DNA from: Leptospira wolffii serovar Khorat str. Khorat-H2
Lineage (GTDB): Bacteria > Spirochaetota > Leptospiria > Leptospirales > Leptospiraceae
Direction of reading: 5' to 3'
DNA length: 64,000 nt
NCBI RefSeq assembly: GCF_000306115.2
Contig: NZ_AKWX02000020.1
Span: forward strand, 124,001 to 188,000
Shown: piece after piece, positions 49,830 through 58,168 of the stretch
Numbering within the stretch: position 1 is the stretch's first letter
Layout: every line of letters starts with the position of its first letter
Made by a program: the position numbers and the translations under genes
The notes under the pieces: model-generated
Told to the model about the DNA's origin: nothing
The model's input: the letters and a program-made list of their open reading frames with translations, nothing else
Databases searched by the model: none

Positions 49830-50855
49830 CTATTTAAGCGTCTTAATGAATTCGATGATGTCCTTAATCTCATCATCCTTGATTCTTCCTTGGAAGGAAG
49901 ACATTGCAGGAGGATAAGTCGCCACGATTTTCGCGGTAGGAACTAGGATGGATTGCTTGATATAAGCGTCATCTGCAACGAGAGAAGAACCGTCGGCAAA
50001 ATCCCGTTTAGTTCCGTAGAGACCCTTAAAGGTAGGTCCTACGACTCTGGATCCGTCGATGGAATGGCATCCGCTACATCCGAGGCTTCCTTTAAATAAG
50101 GCCTCTCCTCTTTGTGCAGGACCCAAGTCAGCAGCCGCTCCTTTGGAAGCCTTTTGCTGGTCTTGCCATGCGGTGAACGCTTCTCCGTCCACTACACGGA
50201 TCGTAGCCATCATGTTGGAGTGCTTAGTTCCGCAATATTCCGTACAGAATACGGTGAAGTCCCCTTTCTCGATCGGAGTGAAAGTGAAAGTGGTTTTTCT
50301 TCCGGGAACCGCATCCATCTTGTTGCGGAAGGCAGGAACATAAAAACTATGAAGAACGTCGTCGGAAGTTAGAACGAAACGAATCGTTTTTCCTACAGGA
50401 ACCACTACGATTTCAGGCTTGAGCAGAGTGGAATCCGCGTCGCCGGGAATCAGCTTGTCACTGCCAGGGCTGTTGATTTCGGTTCCATCCGCATACTTGA
50501 AGGTCCAAGCCCACTGACGCGCAGTCACGTGAACCTCTACGTCTCCCTTCTCACCTACTTTACGTAGATCGTGGAAAACGCTCCATCCCCAAGCGAAGAT
50601 CACCATCATGATCACGAATGGGATGAAAGACCAGAGAAACTCGGCGAGGGTATTATGCGTAATGTATGCGCTTTTTTGGTCCTCGGTTTTTCTTCTGTAG
50701 CGGAAGATGAATATTACCATCCCTCCGATCAGGATGATAAAGGAAATTAATCCGGAAACGAGAAGAAAAATGTAAAGGCTATCTACATCTGCCGCCTCTT
50801 TCGTAGCTGGAACCGGCATGAAACTTGTAGCCGGTATAAATGAGAACCAGTTCAT
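49830..50855 (-). CDS. ctaC: Cytochrome c oxidase subunit II with fused cytochrome c domain (caa3-like)
   Basis: A 341-residue subunit II. Two helices ([39 protein letters not shown]) anchor a periplasmic CuA domain with [14 protein letters not shown] and the CuA ligands in [15 protein letters not shown]-terminal extension holds a class I cytochrome c with the haem site GCSGCHS and a distal region [11 protein letters not shown], so this is a caa3-type subunit that takes electrons directly from its own haem c domain. There is no lipobox. It follows the SCO gene by 27 bases and is cotranscribed with ctaD and ctaE. Confidence 0.95.
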   Translation of the reverse strand: MNWFSFIPATSFMPVPATKEAADVDSLYIFLLVSGLISFIILIGGMVIFIFRYRRKTEDQKSAYITHNTLAEFLWSFIPFVIMMVIFAWGWSVFHDLRKVGEKGDVEVHVTARQWAWTFKYADGTEINSPGSDKLIPGDADSTLLKPEIVVVPVGKTIRFVLTSDDVLHSFYVPAFRNKMDAVPGRKTTFTFTPIEKGDFTVFCTEYCGTKHSNMMATIRVVDGEAFTAWQDQQKASKGAAADLGPAQRGEALFKGSLGCSGCHSIDGSRVVGPTFKGLYGTKRDFADGSSLVADDAYIKQSILVPTAKIVATYPPAMSSFQGRIKDDEIKDIIEFIKTLK

Positions 50856-50882
50856 CGGATCGAAATCACTCCTACCTTATAT

Positions 50883-51728
50883 TTATGCTGTACTAGACGA
50901 GTTTTGTTTCTTCCAAAAGCGGAATAAGAACACCGCGAGGACGGCAACAGTTAGAAATGCGCCGATTCGCATGATATTGAACGCGTATAATGTATACCTA
51001 TTTTTGGATGGATCAAATTGGAAGCAAAAAAGGGCGACACGATCCGTCAAATCCCCGATTTTACCGTCCGCCGCCTCGACAAGAGACAAACGAAGAGTCC
51101 TTTCTTCCACCGGAATTCCTTTTAGATAGCGAGAGATCTTTCCTTCCGGTGTAATTACATACGCCACGGAAACATGCACCCATTGGTCGTTATACGGATT
51201 CCATTTATAAGTAAATCCCAGGCTGGAAGAGAGGGCCTTGATCTCAGGATCCTTTCCGGTCAAAAAACTCCAGCCGGATCCGTCTCCTCTTCCGTAATCT
51301 TTCAAGTAAGCCGCCTTCTTTTGTTTAGCTAACTCTGAACCTTCTTTAGGATCGAAACTTACGGCAACATAACGGAATTCTTTCCCTACTTGCCAACTTA
51401 ACTCTTTTAAAGCGTTGGAAATTTCGTTCAAATAGAGATTACAAAGAGTGGGACAGCGATAGTAAACTAAAGTGAGAAGAAGGGGCTTTCCGTCTTTTAG
51501 GTAATCCCCTAATCGAACAGAGCGTCCTTCTTCGTCGATGAAAGAGAGATTCAGATCGATAGAATTTCCTAATTTTTCTTCGAGTCCAACTCCTTCCAAC
51601 TCGGGAGGAACGGCATGAGCGGGAAGCTCTCTCTCTGTATCGAAGGCAAAAAGGGAAAGATGCGAGAAGAATATTACAAAAACCGCAGCGAATCGAATCC
51701 GTTGCTGCGGGTGAATGCGAGAGACCAA
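50883..51728 (-). CDS. SCO1/SenC-type copper chaperone for the oxidase
   Basis: A 281-residue thioredoxin-fold protein that helps load copper into the CuA site. The CxxxC motif is seen in VYYRCPTLC, and the conserved His in QWVHVSVAYVITPEG. It has an N-terminal signal/anchor (AAVFVIFFSHLSLFAF) and an extra C-terminal helix ([18 protein letters not shown]), so it may be anchored at both ends. The start is TTG at 51728 with AAGGG eight bases upstream. It lies directly upstream of ctaC and follows the 52-residue membrane protein by 24 bases, so it is part of the oxidase operon. Confidence 0.92.
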   Translation of the reverse strand: MVSRIHPQQRIRFAAVFVIFFSHLSLFAFDTERELPAHAVPPELEGVGLEEKLGNSIDLNLSFIDEEGRSVRLGDYLKDGKPLLLTLVYYRCPTLCNLYLNEISNALKELSWQVGKEFRYVAVSFDPKEGSELAKQKKAAYLKDYGRGDGSGWSFLTGKDPEIKALSSSLGFTYKWNPYNDQWVHVSVAYVITPEGKISRYLKGIPVEERTLRLSLVEAADGKIGDLTDRVALFCFQFDPSKNRYTLYAFNIMRIGAFLTVAVLAVFLFRFWKKQNSSSTA

Positions 51729-51752
51729 GTCCTTATCCCTTGCGAGTTCCTC

Positions 51753-51911
51753 TTACTTCGCCGGAGCGGAAGTGCTGGAAGGGGATACTTTATTGTAGTC
51801 TTCTACACCGTGGTGGACGGCGGTAAGATATACAAAATAGAGAATGTTAGCGGTCAAAACGACCACGAATGTCCAAAAACCTGCCTTGTTGTAATGGTCG
51901 TTCTGGCTCAT
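51753..51911 (-). CDS. 52-residue single-pass membrane protein at the head of the oxidase operon
   Basis: This short gene starts at ATG 51911, preceded by GAGGAG nine bases upstream, and ends at TAA 51755-51753. The product begins MSQNDHYNKAGFWTFVVV, has one transmembrane helix (GFWTFVVVLTANILYFVYL, residues 11-29) and a short hydrophilic tail with a HHG motif just after the helix and a Ser/Pro/Ala-rich end. It lies 24 bases before the SCO gene. By analogy with small oxidase subunits (such as CtaF or CcoQ-type peptides), it may stabilise or help assemble the oxidase. The function is inferred from context. Confidence 0.75.
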   Translation of the reverse strand: MSQNDHYNKAGFWTFVVVLTANILYFVYLTAVHHGVEDYNKVSPSSTSAPAK

Positions 51912-52235
51912 GGAAATCGGCTCCTCAAAGATTAAGAAAAAAACGATTCGCTACATTGAAAGCGAAAGCACCTACCAATGTCGAAGACCTATCCTTTTTT
52001 TGGAAGCGTTTTTGTCTTTGCAGGATTTCTTCTCCCCAACTCGACATAAAAAGGAAGAATCCAACCTTGGATTCCGATCCAAAAAGGAAAGTTCCTTCTC
52101 TTTACGGCAGGCTCTTCTTATGAGAATCAGTCTCAGAGGAAATTCTCCTTCTCCTTCCTTTGCCAAATCTCTTGCCCCAAATCCGTCCCGCTCAAGTATG
52201 GTAACGAGACTCGAGTTTTTCGAGAAAAACAAAGA
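51912..52235. promoter_or_regulatory. Divergent regulatory region between the oxidase and haem A operons
   Basis: A 324-base gene-free region from which the cox genes (minus) and ctaA-ctaB (plus) are read apart. It holds a perfect 8-2-8 palindrome (GAATCCAA, CC, TTGGATTC) at 52057-52074 and a small CTCGA/TCGAG hairpin at 52210-52224 just before ctaA. The minus-strand frame across it has no convincing start, SD or domain and looks like noise. Confidence 0.55.
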
Positions 52236-53174
52236 ATGGCCGCAACGTCCTATCCACATTTCCGTAAGTTCGTCTATTTTCTGATCGTTTATTCGGTTTT
52301 GATTTTCCTCAATCTGCTCTACGGTCCGCTGGTGAGAGCTACTGATTCAGGATTAGCTTGTCCAGACTGGCCTTTCTGCTTCGGCAAAGTTTTTCCCGAT
52401 TTCGATTTCAAAATCTTCATGGAAGTAGGGCATAGATACTATTCCATGACCTTAGGTATCATTCTGCTCGCCGGAACCGTATGGACGGTCATCGTTCCGG
52501 AATTGAGAAGACCTTTCATAGGCTACTTCCTGGCAGGAATTCTTCTGATCGTCTCCCAAGCGATCTTGGGAGGACTCACCGTACTTTGGTCTCTGGACGC
52601 TGCTACGGTAAATTTACATCTTTTGAATGCGATTTTATTCCTTCTTTGTATCGTTACGGCAACTCTGAAGGCCAAGCATCTTTTAGATTCGCAAGGCGGA
52701 GACGGTTTTCTTTCTGCTAAATCGCTTTTGCAAACCTCTCAAATCCCTTTACTAATAGCGGTTTTGTTGGTATTCTTCCAAATCATCCTGGGAGGGAGAG
52801 TCAGTTCCAATTATGCAGGATTGGCTTGTTTGGAATTTCCCACTTGCAACGGAGAGTGGCTTCCTTCTTATCCCGAGCCTAAAATCCAAATCCAAGTTCA
52901 GCACCGTCTCGGCGCCTATCTAGTAACATTTTATCTTTTGATCGTGAATCTTTACGGAGTCTTAAAAGGATTTTCCGATAAGACAAAGAATTACGTTCGC
53001 ATCGCAATCGTTCTTTTACTCATGCAAATCGGCTTAGGAGTATTGAACGTATATGCAAAATTGCCTAAGCTCGTGACTGCGGCTCATACCGGAATGGCTG
53101 TGCTACTCTTTCTCTCCACTTATGCGATCTGGATACAAAGAGCCTCGGAGCTCGACAAGGAAAAGGAAGTTTAA
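52236..53174 (+). CDS. ctaA: Haem A synthase (COX15/CtaA)
   Basis: A 312-residue membrane protein that oxidises haem O to haem A for the oxidase. Eight helices are expected: the first is [20 protein letters not shown], followed by [19 protein letters not shown] with the family cysteine pair, the haem ligand in [13 protein letters not shown], a paired [19 protein letters not shown] in the second half, [14 protein letters not shown] and [16 protein letters not shown]. The internal repeat of the two halves is visible. The gene lies just before ctaB (one base after its stop), and divergent from the oxidase operon, as expected for a functional unit. Confidence 0.95.
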   Translation: MAATSYPHFRKFVYFLIVYSVLIFLNLLYGPLVRATDSGLACPDWPFCFGKVFPDFDFKIFMEVGHRYYSMTLGIILLAGTVWTVIVPELRRPFIGYFLAGILLIVSQAILGGLTVLWSLDAATVNLHLLNAILFLLCIVTATLKAKHLLDSQGGDGFLSAKSLLQTSQIPLLIAVLLVFFQIILGGRVSSNYAGLACLEFPTCNGEWLPSYPEPKIQIQVQHRLGAYLVTFYLLIVNLYGVLKGFSDKTKNYVRIAIVLLLMQIGLGVLNVYAKLPKLVTAAHTGMAVLLFLSTYAIWIQRASELDKEKEV

Positions 53175-53175
53175 A

Positions 53176-54042
53176 ATGAGAGAATTCCTTTCTGACTGGA
53201 ATCAAATGATCAAGCCAAGAGTGAGTTCCTTGGTTTTAGCCACCGCTATCCCAGGAATGTATCTAGGTTCCGCAAGCTCCCCGAGTAGACTCCTAGTAAT
53301 AATGACTTTGTTCGGAACCTTTCTCATGTCTTCCGCTTCCTTTATCTTCAACCAGGTTTTGGAAAAAGATCGGGACGCTAAAATGAAAAGGACCGCTAAC
53401 CGTCCTATTCCGGCGGGGAGAATCGGAATCGGCTCCGCTCTAGTAGTGGGATTCGCGATGACCCTTCTCGCCTTCGGAATCCTATATTACTTTGCAAATC
53501 TGCTCACCGCGATCTGCGCGTTTGCGGCTTTACTCGCTTACGTTTTTCTTTATACCATTCTTTTGAAACCTAGGACACATCAGAATATCGTAATAGGCGG
53601 AGTCGCCGGTTGCGTAGGCCCTTTGATCGGCTATGCGGCGGCTTGTAATTCTCTCCCTCTTCCGGCTTGGATTCTATTTCTGATGATCTTTCTCTGGACT
53701 CCGGCTCACTTCTGGGCTCTCGCAATTTTCTTAAAAGAAGATTATAGCGACGCAAATTTCCCTATGTTACCGGTAGTCAAGGGAGTAAAAGAAACGGGAC
53801 GTTCCATTCTTTTTTACACGATTTTGTACGTCGGCTCGGTGATCGCATTCTATTGGGCGGAGCCTTCCATGGGCTGGCTGTATATGATCTCTTCCGTAGT
53901 GTTAAGTCTATCAATACTTTATCTTTCCGTAAAGTTATTCCAAAGACCGGAGCCCAAGTTCGCCAGAGGATTCTTCTTTTTCAGCATTCTCCACTTGTTT
54001 TTAGTCAACATTCTTATCTTAGTAGACCACTCGATCTCCTAA
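53176..54042 (+). CDS. ctaB: Protohaem IX farnesyltransferase (haem O synthase)
   Basis: A 288-residue UbiA-superfamily prenyltransferase that farnesylates haem B to haem O, the substrate of CtaA. The Asp-rich motif is [19 protein letters not shown], and further motifs are [22 protein letters not shown] and [24 protein letters not shown]. About nine helices. The start is ATG 53176 with AAAAGGAAG upstream, placed one base after the ctaA stop; the longer frame from 53122 inside ctaA is rejected. It is followed by a hairpin. The assignment is firm. Confidence 0.96.
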   Translation: MREFLSDWNQMIKPRVSSLVLATAIPGMYLGSASSPSRLLVIMTLFGTFLMSSASFIFNQVLEKDRDAKMKRTANRPIPAGRIGIGSALVVGFAMTLLAFGILYYFANLLTAICAFAALLAYVFLYTILLKPRTHQNIVIGGVAGCVGPLIGYAAACNSLPLPAWILFLMIFLWTPAHFWALAIFLKEDYSDANFPMLPVVKGVKETGRSILFYTILYVGSVIAFYWAEPSMGWLYMISSVVLSLSILYLSVKLFQRPEPKFARGFFFFSILHLFLVNILILVDHSIS

Positions 54043-54108
54043 AGAAAACTCTTCCGATTTTTCGACGCGGTGTCCGAACGTATTTCGAACGGGATATAAT
54101 TTATGGAC

Positions 54109-54137
54109 AGGCGGAAAGAACTTTCTTTTTTCCGCCT
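54109..54137 (+). terminator. Hairpin after ctaB
   Basis: AGGCGGAAA (54109-54117) and TTTCCGCCT (54129-54137) form a nine-pair stem with an eleven-base loop that is T-rich, followed by TTC. It lies about 65 bases past the ctaB stop and just before the next promoter, so it likely ends the ctaA-ctaB transcript. Confidence 0.6.
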
Positions 54138-54144
54138 TTCATAG

Positions 54145-54172
54145 TTGACAGTCGTTCCCTAAAGAATACTTT
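54145..54172 (+). promoter_or_regulatory. Putative sigma-70 promoter for the M48/pseudokinase operon
   Basis: A consensus TTGACA at 54145-54150 is followed after 16 bases by TACTTT at 54167-54172, then a GGAGG SD seven bases before the ATG at 54194. It is a plausible start for the operon to 59561. Confidence 0.45.
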
Positions 54173-54193
54173 TTTCAACCCGGAGGTCTTCCC

Positions 54194-56203
54194 ATGTCGG
54201 ACCGTTTGATCCAGTTAAAGAATAAGTCAATTTCGCTATTTCTCGCGTCTATCTTAACCGCATTCTCCGCATATTCCGTTTCTGCCCAAAGCAAACCGGG
54301 AGAATTCGACTCGGAATTATACGCTCAGCTCGTCAGGCAGAGCAACATCCAATTCGCAAACCTGATCAAAACCAAGACCGTTTTACCCGATCATAAAGGC
54401 TGGAAGAAACCGATCGATAAGGCTTTCTCCAAACTATCGCAAAATTCCGGAAATCCTCCCTTTCCGATAATTTATAAAATCGTAAAGGATCCTTCTTTTA
54501 ACGCTTTCGCAATGGCAGGGGGACAATTCTGCATCCATTCCGGAGCCTTGGATTCTCTGGACCAGATCATTTCCCAAAGAGAAGCGGACGCCGCTCAAAA
54601 AATGGATTTCTACAGGGAAAGATATATCGCAGGAGTTCTCTCCCACGAGCTGGCCCACTTTTACAACAAGCATGTCTTTAATAGTGTGAAGAAATTCTAC
54701 GCGCTTAAGGACGAAACTGCGGGAAAAGCCTTTTTGGAAAGCAATCGATTCTCCCAAGAACAGGAATTGGATGCGGATCAGACCGGACTCTTTCTATTGG
54801 ATAAAGCGGGATACGGTGGAGATTTCATGCTAGTCACCTTACAGGCATTAAACGAGGTGGAGCAGTCCTATAAGGAATCTTTGGCTGCGTCCAAGGCAGA
54901 CAAAACAAGACCCGAGCTGATCGGATCCACATATTTCTCCAGCCACCCTTCTCCCAACGATCGTTTGTCCAGATTGAAAACGGACAAACAGGATTTGTAT
55001 TCTTTCCTAGCTAAAATGGAGAAGAGTTTCGACGATATACAATTGGGTAGAAATCTGGACTCCGCGAAAAGCAATCTAGAAGAAGGACTACAAAAGTTCC
55101 CAGGTAATACTTACTTAAGCAAGGCACTTGCAGTCTGCTTGCATAAGATCTGGATGGCCACCGCTTCCAACGAAGAATTAAAATTAAAACCGGTCCTAGA
55201 TATGCCTTCGTTCCGAGATACCATGGTTTTCCCTGCGGATAAAAGTAAACGAGCTGTCATGAGAATCGTTCCCGGAAACGAGGCGGCGTACAATAAGGCG
55301 CTTCAATCCTACAGAGACGTGATTGTGAAAACGGACGATCCTTACTTTCTCTCCAATTATGCGGTTCTACTCTCCTATTCCGCCGAGGAAAAAGATTTGG
55401 ATGTGGCGGTTAGCGTAGCTACCAAAGCCTTCGAAGCGGAAGGAACTGTTTCTCTTGCTAATAACCTGGGAGTCGTTCTATATTGGACTGATAAGAAGGA
55501 AGAAGCCAAAGAGTTGTTCAATCGACTCGCTCTTTCGATCGATCAAAAGATCCGAAACCTCGCCGCTCAAAGCGGAAGCAATCCGCAAATCGCACAGTAT
55601 CTGAAAACGATCGGAAACTCCACCGCTCAGAAACAACAGTTGGATCCGGATTATATCTACGAGAACTTCACTCCTATCCTGAATCTTGCGCTCTTGGAAT
55701 CTTACGCTTCCTTGGATCCTAAATCCAAAGGCCTTGCGAATTACTATCTGAGCAATTACGATTCCACATCGGGCTGGGCCAAGGTTTTAGCCAAACTGCA
55801 AAGCATCGATCTTACGCCTTTTAACCAGCAACCGGCAAATGTCGCCTCCTTCAAAATCGGAGGAGTCGGTCCGGGAGACAAACTCGAAGATCTACTCAAA
55901 AATTGGGGAAAACCTACCCGGATCAAAACGGATAAGAAGAGCGGTCTGGAATATTTCGAATACGATTCCAAGGAGACCGCCTTTATCCTGGATATGGGAA
56001 CCGTAGTGCAGGTAAACGTGGTGGGAGATAATAGCCCTGGACTAGGACAAGGAGTGACTGTAGGAACTCCTAAGGCCAATGCCGAAAAACTTCTGGGTTC
56101 GAAATTCAGGAAGCAAGGCGATTACCACGACTATTATGAAAAAGGAAAAGCCTTCGTAAAATATAATAAGAAGGGAAAAATCGATATCCTAGTCGTTCAA
56201 TAA
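54194..56203 (+). CDS. Exported M48-family metallopeptidase with TPR-like region
   Basis: A 669-residue protein with a signal peptide (LFLASILTAFSAYSVSAQ) and an M48 peptidase domain. The zinc motif is HELAH (His151, Glu152, His155), with the third ligand Glu190 in EQELDADQTG, an intact BepA/HtpX-like active site. The N-terminal strand IYKIVKDPSFNAFAMAGGQ and the preceding helix are typical. A TPR-like helical part (residues about 270-480) follows, and the C-terminal 120 residues contain a small domain (VGPGDKLEDLLKNWGKPT, GVTVGTPKANAEKLLGSKF) like SmpA/OmlA-type repeats. It is probably an outer-membrane quality-control protease. The next gene starts 13 bases later, so a shared transcript is likely. 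Confidence 0.9.
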   Translation: MSDRLIQLKNKSISLFLASILTAFSAYSVSAQSKPGEFDSELYAQLVRQSNIQFANLIKTKTVLPDHKGWKKPIDKAFSKLSQNSGNPPFPIIYKIVKDPSFNAFAMAGGQFCIHSGALDSLDQIISQREADAAQKMDFYRERYIAGVLSHELAHFYNKHVFNSVKKFYALKDETAGKAFLESNRFSQEQELDADQTGLFLLDKAGYGGDFMLVTLQALNEVEQSYKESLAASKADKTRPELIGSTYFSSHPSPNDRLSRLKTDKQDLYSFLAKMEKSFDDIQLGRNLDSAKSNLEEGLQKFPGNTYLSKALAVCLHKIWMATASNEELKLKPVLDMPSFRDTMVFPADKSKRAVMRIVPGNEAAYNKALQSYRDVIVKTDDPYFLSNYAVLLSYSAEEKDLDVAVSVATKAFEAEGTVSLANNLGVVLYWTDKKEEAKELFNRLALSIDQKIRNLAAQSGSNPQIAQYLKTIGNSTAQKQQLDPDYIYENFTPILNLALLESYASLDPKSKGLANYYLSNYDSTSGWAKVLAKLQSIDLTPFNQQPANVASFKIGGVGPGDKLEDLLKNWGKPTRIKTDKKSGLEYFEYDSKETAFILDMGTVVQVNVVGDNSPGLGQGVTVGTPKANAEKLLGSKFRKQGDYHDYYEKGKAFVKYNKKGKIDILVVQ

Positions 56204-56216
56204 GAATCGAAGACCC

Positions 56217-57173
56217 ATGTCCACCGTGGAAATGACGGCGCTAATCTGTCCCCAATGCGGGGGTGCACTTCCGAAGCAGGCTCGATGGAGATTCGTGGCC
56301 TGCCCTTTTTGCGGAGTAAAGGTAACTAAAAGTACCGATGCCGTGCAAGCGGAACATTTTCACGAGTCTTGGAAATCTTATCAGGAATTTCTGGATTCGA
56401 TTCCGGATCTATTGGTTATCGGAAAGATCAAATTTAGAATCTTAGCTCCGCTCGGCGGAGGAGAACGAGCCGACGTTTTTTTCGGCGAAAGATTGGGCCT
56501 CGCTCCGGAAAGAGTGATCATCAAACTAAGCAGAGATTCTAAAAGCGAAGGAATCGCCGAAAAAGAAGACGGAATCTTACGTAGTTTACAAAAAATGAAT
56601 ACTCCAACCTCCGCATATTTTAGCCAAAGATTGCCGGAATCGATTTGCTGCGGAAGACTTGAAAATCCAGAGTGGAATCAAAGAGAAGCGATCGTTTTCA
56701 GAGCGAAATCCGGATACTGGGGTAGTTTATCCGATGTGATAGAACATCAGAAAAATGGAATCGACCCTAGGCATAGCGTCTGGATTTGGAGAAGAATCCT
56801 GGATACTCTGGGCTATGTCCACGAGCAAGGCTGGATTCACGGATCCGTGAATCCGGACCATTTATTGATCCAACCCAGAGATCATGGAATTCTTTTAATC
56901 GGCTGGAGAAAAGCCGGGAAATCCTCCCAAAAAGGAAAAGATCTCCGACAAGCGGCTCACAGTATAAAAGCTCTACTTTCGGATCCGGATCATTCGGACA
57001 AAAAGAATTCGAACGTTCCCGCTCCCCTTCTCTCTTTAATCGATCGAGCCTCGGAAGACGAATCTTGGTGCGAAAAAATGGGAGCGATCGGCATCGACGA
57101 AGAATTGAGAGCCGTGGCAGAACAGGTCTTCGGTCCCCCGCAATTCATACCCTTCTATCCGAATTCTAAGTAA
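56217..57173 (+). CDS. Zinc-ribbon protein pseudokinase
   Basis: A 318-residue cytoplasmic protein. An N-terminal zinc ribbon (Cys11, 14, 29, 32; CPQCG and CPFCG) precedes a protein-kinase-like fold: glycine loop LGGGERADVFFGER (79-92), ATP-lysine-like VIIKLSRD (Lys103), and hinge region near IVFRAKSG. The catalytic loop, normally HRDxKPxN, reads HGSVNPDH (208-215), so the base Asp is lost, and the DFG site reads IGW. I infer a pseudokinase that may still bind nucleotide. It overlaps no gene but is 17 bases from the VWA gene, and 13 bases from the M48 gene upstream. This resembles the kinase plus VWA pairing in tellurium-resistance-type triads but with a new third partner. Confidence 0.82.
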   Translation: MSTVEMTALICPQCGGALPKQARWRFVACPFCGVKVTKSTDAVQAEHFHESWKSYQEFLDSIPDLLVIGKIKFRILAPLGGGERADVFFGERLGLAPERVIIKLSRDSKSEGIAEKEDGILRSLQKMNTPTSAYFSQRLPESICCGRLENPEWNQREAIVFRAKSGYWGSLSDVIEHQKNGIDPRHSVWIWRRILDTLGYVHEQGWIHGSVNPDHLLIQPRDHGILLIGWRKAGKSSQKGKDLRQAAHSIKALLSDPDHSDKKNSNVPAPLLSLIDRASEDESWCEKMGAIGIDEELRAVAEQVFGPPQFIPFYPNSK

Positions 57174-57190
57174 ACCCAAAGGAGAATATT

Positions 57191-58168
57191 ATGGGATACG
57201 GAAATTATTCGCACGCGGCTCATGCGGCCTTGGTAGCCGGAAGAGCGCATAGATCCGCAAACGAGGTCTTTACCCAAACCGGAGTGCATGCTCTCATGAA
57301 TCCGAAAGGATTGAAAGTCAGGGAATCCAGAGATAGTAAGGAGCATCCGAATTCCTTAAGCATAGTCTTCGCTCTGGACGTAACCGGATCCATGGGAGAG
57401 ATTCCGGATCTGATCGCCAGAAAAGAACTTCCTACATTCATGAAACTTTTGACTTCCTGCGGGATCGCCGATCCGCAATTGCTTTTCATGGCGATTGGGG
57501 ATGCGAATTCGGATACGGCTCCCTTGCAAGTGGGCCAGTTCGAATCCACCGCGGAACTGATGGACCAATGGTTGACTCGAACCTTTTTGGAAGGAGGAGG
57601 AGGAGGAAGTGGAGAAGAAAGTTACGAACTGGCTTTCTATCTATTGGCCCAGCACACCGATATGGATTGTTGGAACAAACGTAAGAAAAAGGGATATCTC
57701 TTTCTTACGGGAGACGAATTGCCGTATTCTACGATCTCCAGACACCAGGTAGGAAGCCTGATCGGCGACCAATTGGACGAAGATCTTCCTATCGAAGAGG
57801 TCATCGCGGTCGCCGCCGAAACGTACCATCTATTCTTCCTGATACCGGACTTGCAAAGAAGGCAGTACTGCGAAGAAAGTTGGCGTAAACTTCTCGGAGA
57901 CCAGGTCATATGCATGGAATCTCCGGAAGACACCTGCGCAGTGGCTGCCGCCATAGTAGGCATAACGGAAAAAGCCATCCCCAATGTCGATGAGACCGTA
58001 AAGATCCTACAGAAAGACGGTTTGAGCAAAACGAGAGCGGCGGCCGTTGCAAGAGCCATCCAACCCTATTCCGATCTGTTGGATAAAGGAGTCTTAAATC
58101 AGCTTAACGTAAAATCCACGAATGCCGGCTCCGTAAAACCTAGCTGGTGGCGAAAGATTTTTGACTGA
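57191..58168 (+). CDS. VWA-domain protein with intact MIDAS-like site
   Basis: A 325-residue protein with a von Willebrand A-like domain. The metal site is FALDVTGSMG (Asp63, Thr65, Ser67), continued by FMAIGDANSDT and YLFLTGDELPYS. An EGGGGGSGEES stretch lies where VWA folds bind their partner loop. About 55 residues precede the domain, and the C-terminal 60 residues contain a helical region (ILQKDGLSKTRAAAVARAI). No signal peptide or anchor is seen, so it acts in the cytoplasm. VWA proteins hold partners by metal-dependent contact. It is coupled with the PurA-like gene (eight-base overlap) and the pseudokinase gene. The start ATG follows GGAG. Confidence 0.85.
   Translation: MGYGNYSHAAHAALVAGRAHRSANEVFTQTGVHALMNPKGLKVRESRDSKEHPNSLSIVFALDVTGSMGEIPDLIARKELPTFMKLLTSCGIADPQLLFMAIGDANSDTAPLQVGQFESTAELMDQWLTRTFLEGGGGGSGEESYELAFYLLAQHTDMDCWNKRKKKGYLFLTGDELPYSTISRHQVGSLIGDQLDEDLPIEEVIAVAAETYHLFFLIPDLQRRQYCEESWRKLLGDQVICMESPEDTCAVAAAIVGITEKAIPNVDETVKILQKDGLSKTRAAAVARAIQPYSDLLDKGVLNQLNVKSTNAGSVKPSWWRKIFD

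Noticed and set aside
51972..52259. 95-residue minus-strand frame in the cox/ctaA regulatory space
   Set aside because: No SD, no domain and no hydrophobic pattern; composition is that of noise, and it overlaps the ctaA start.
54868..55074. Minus-strand frames inside the M48 gene
   Set aside because: Shadows of the M48 gene, which has a signal peptide, HELAH and the third ligand.
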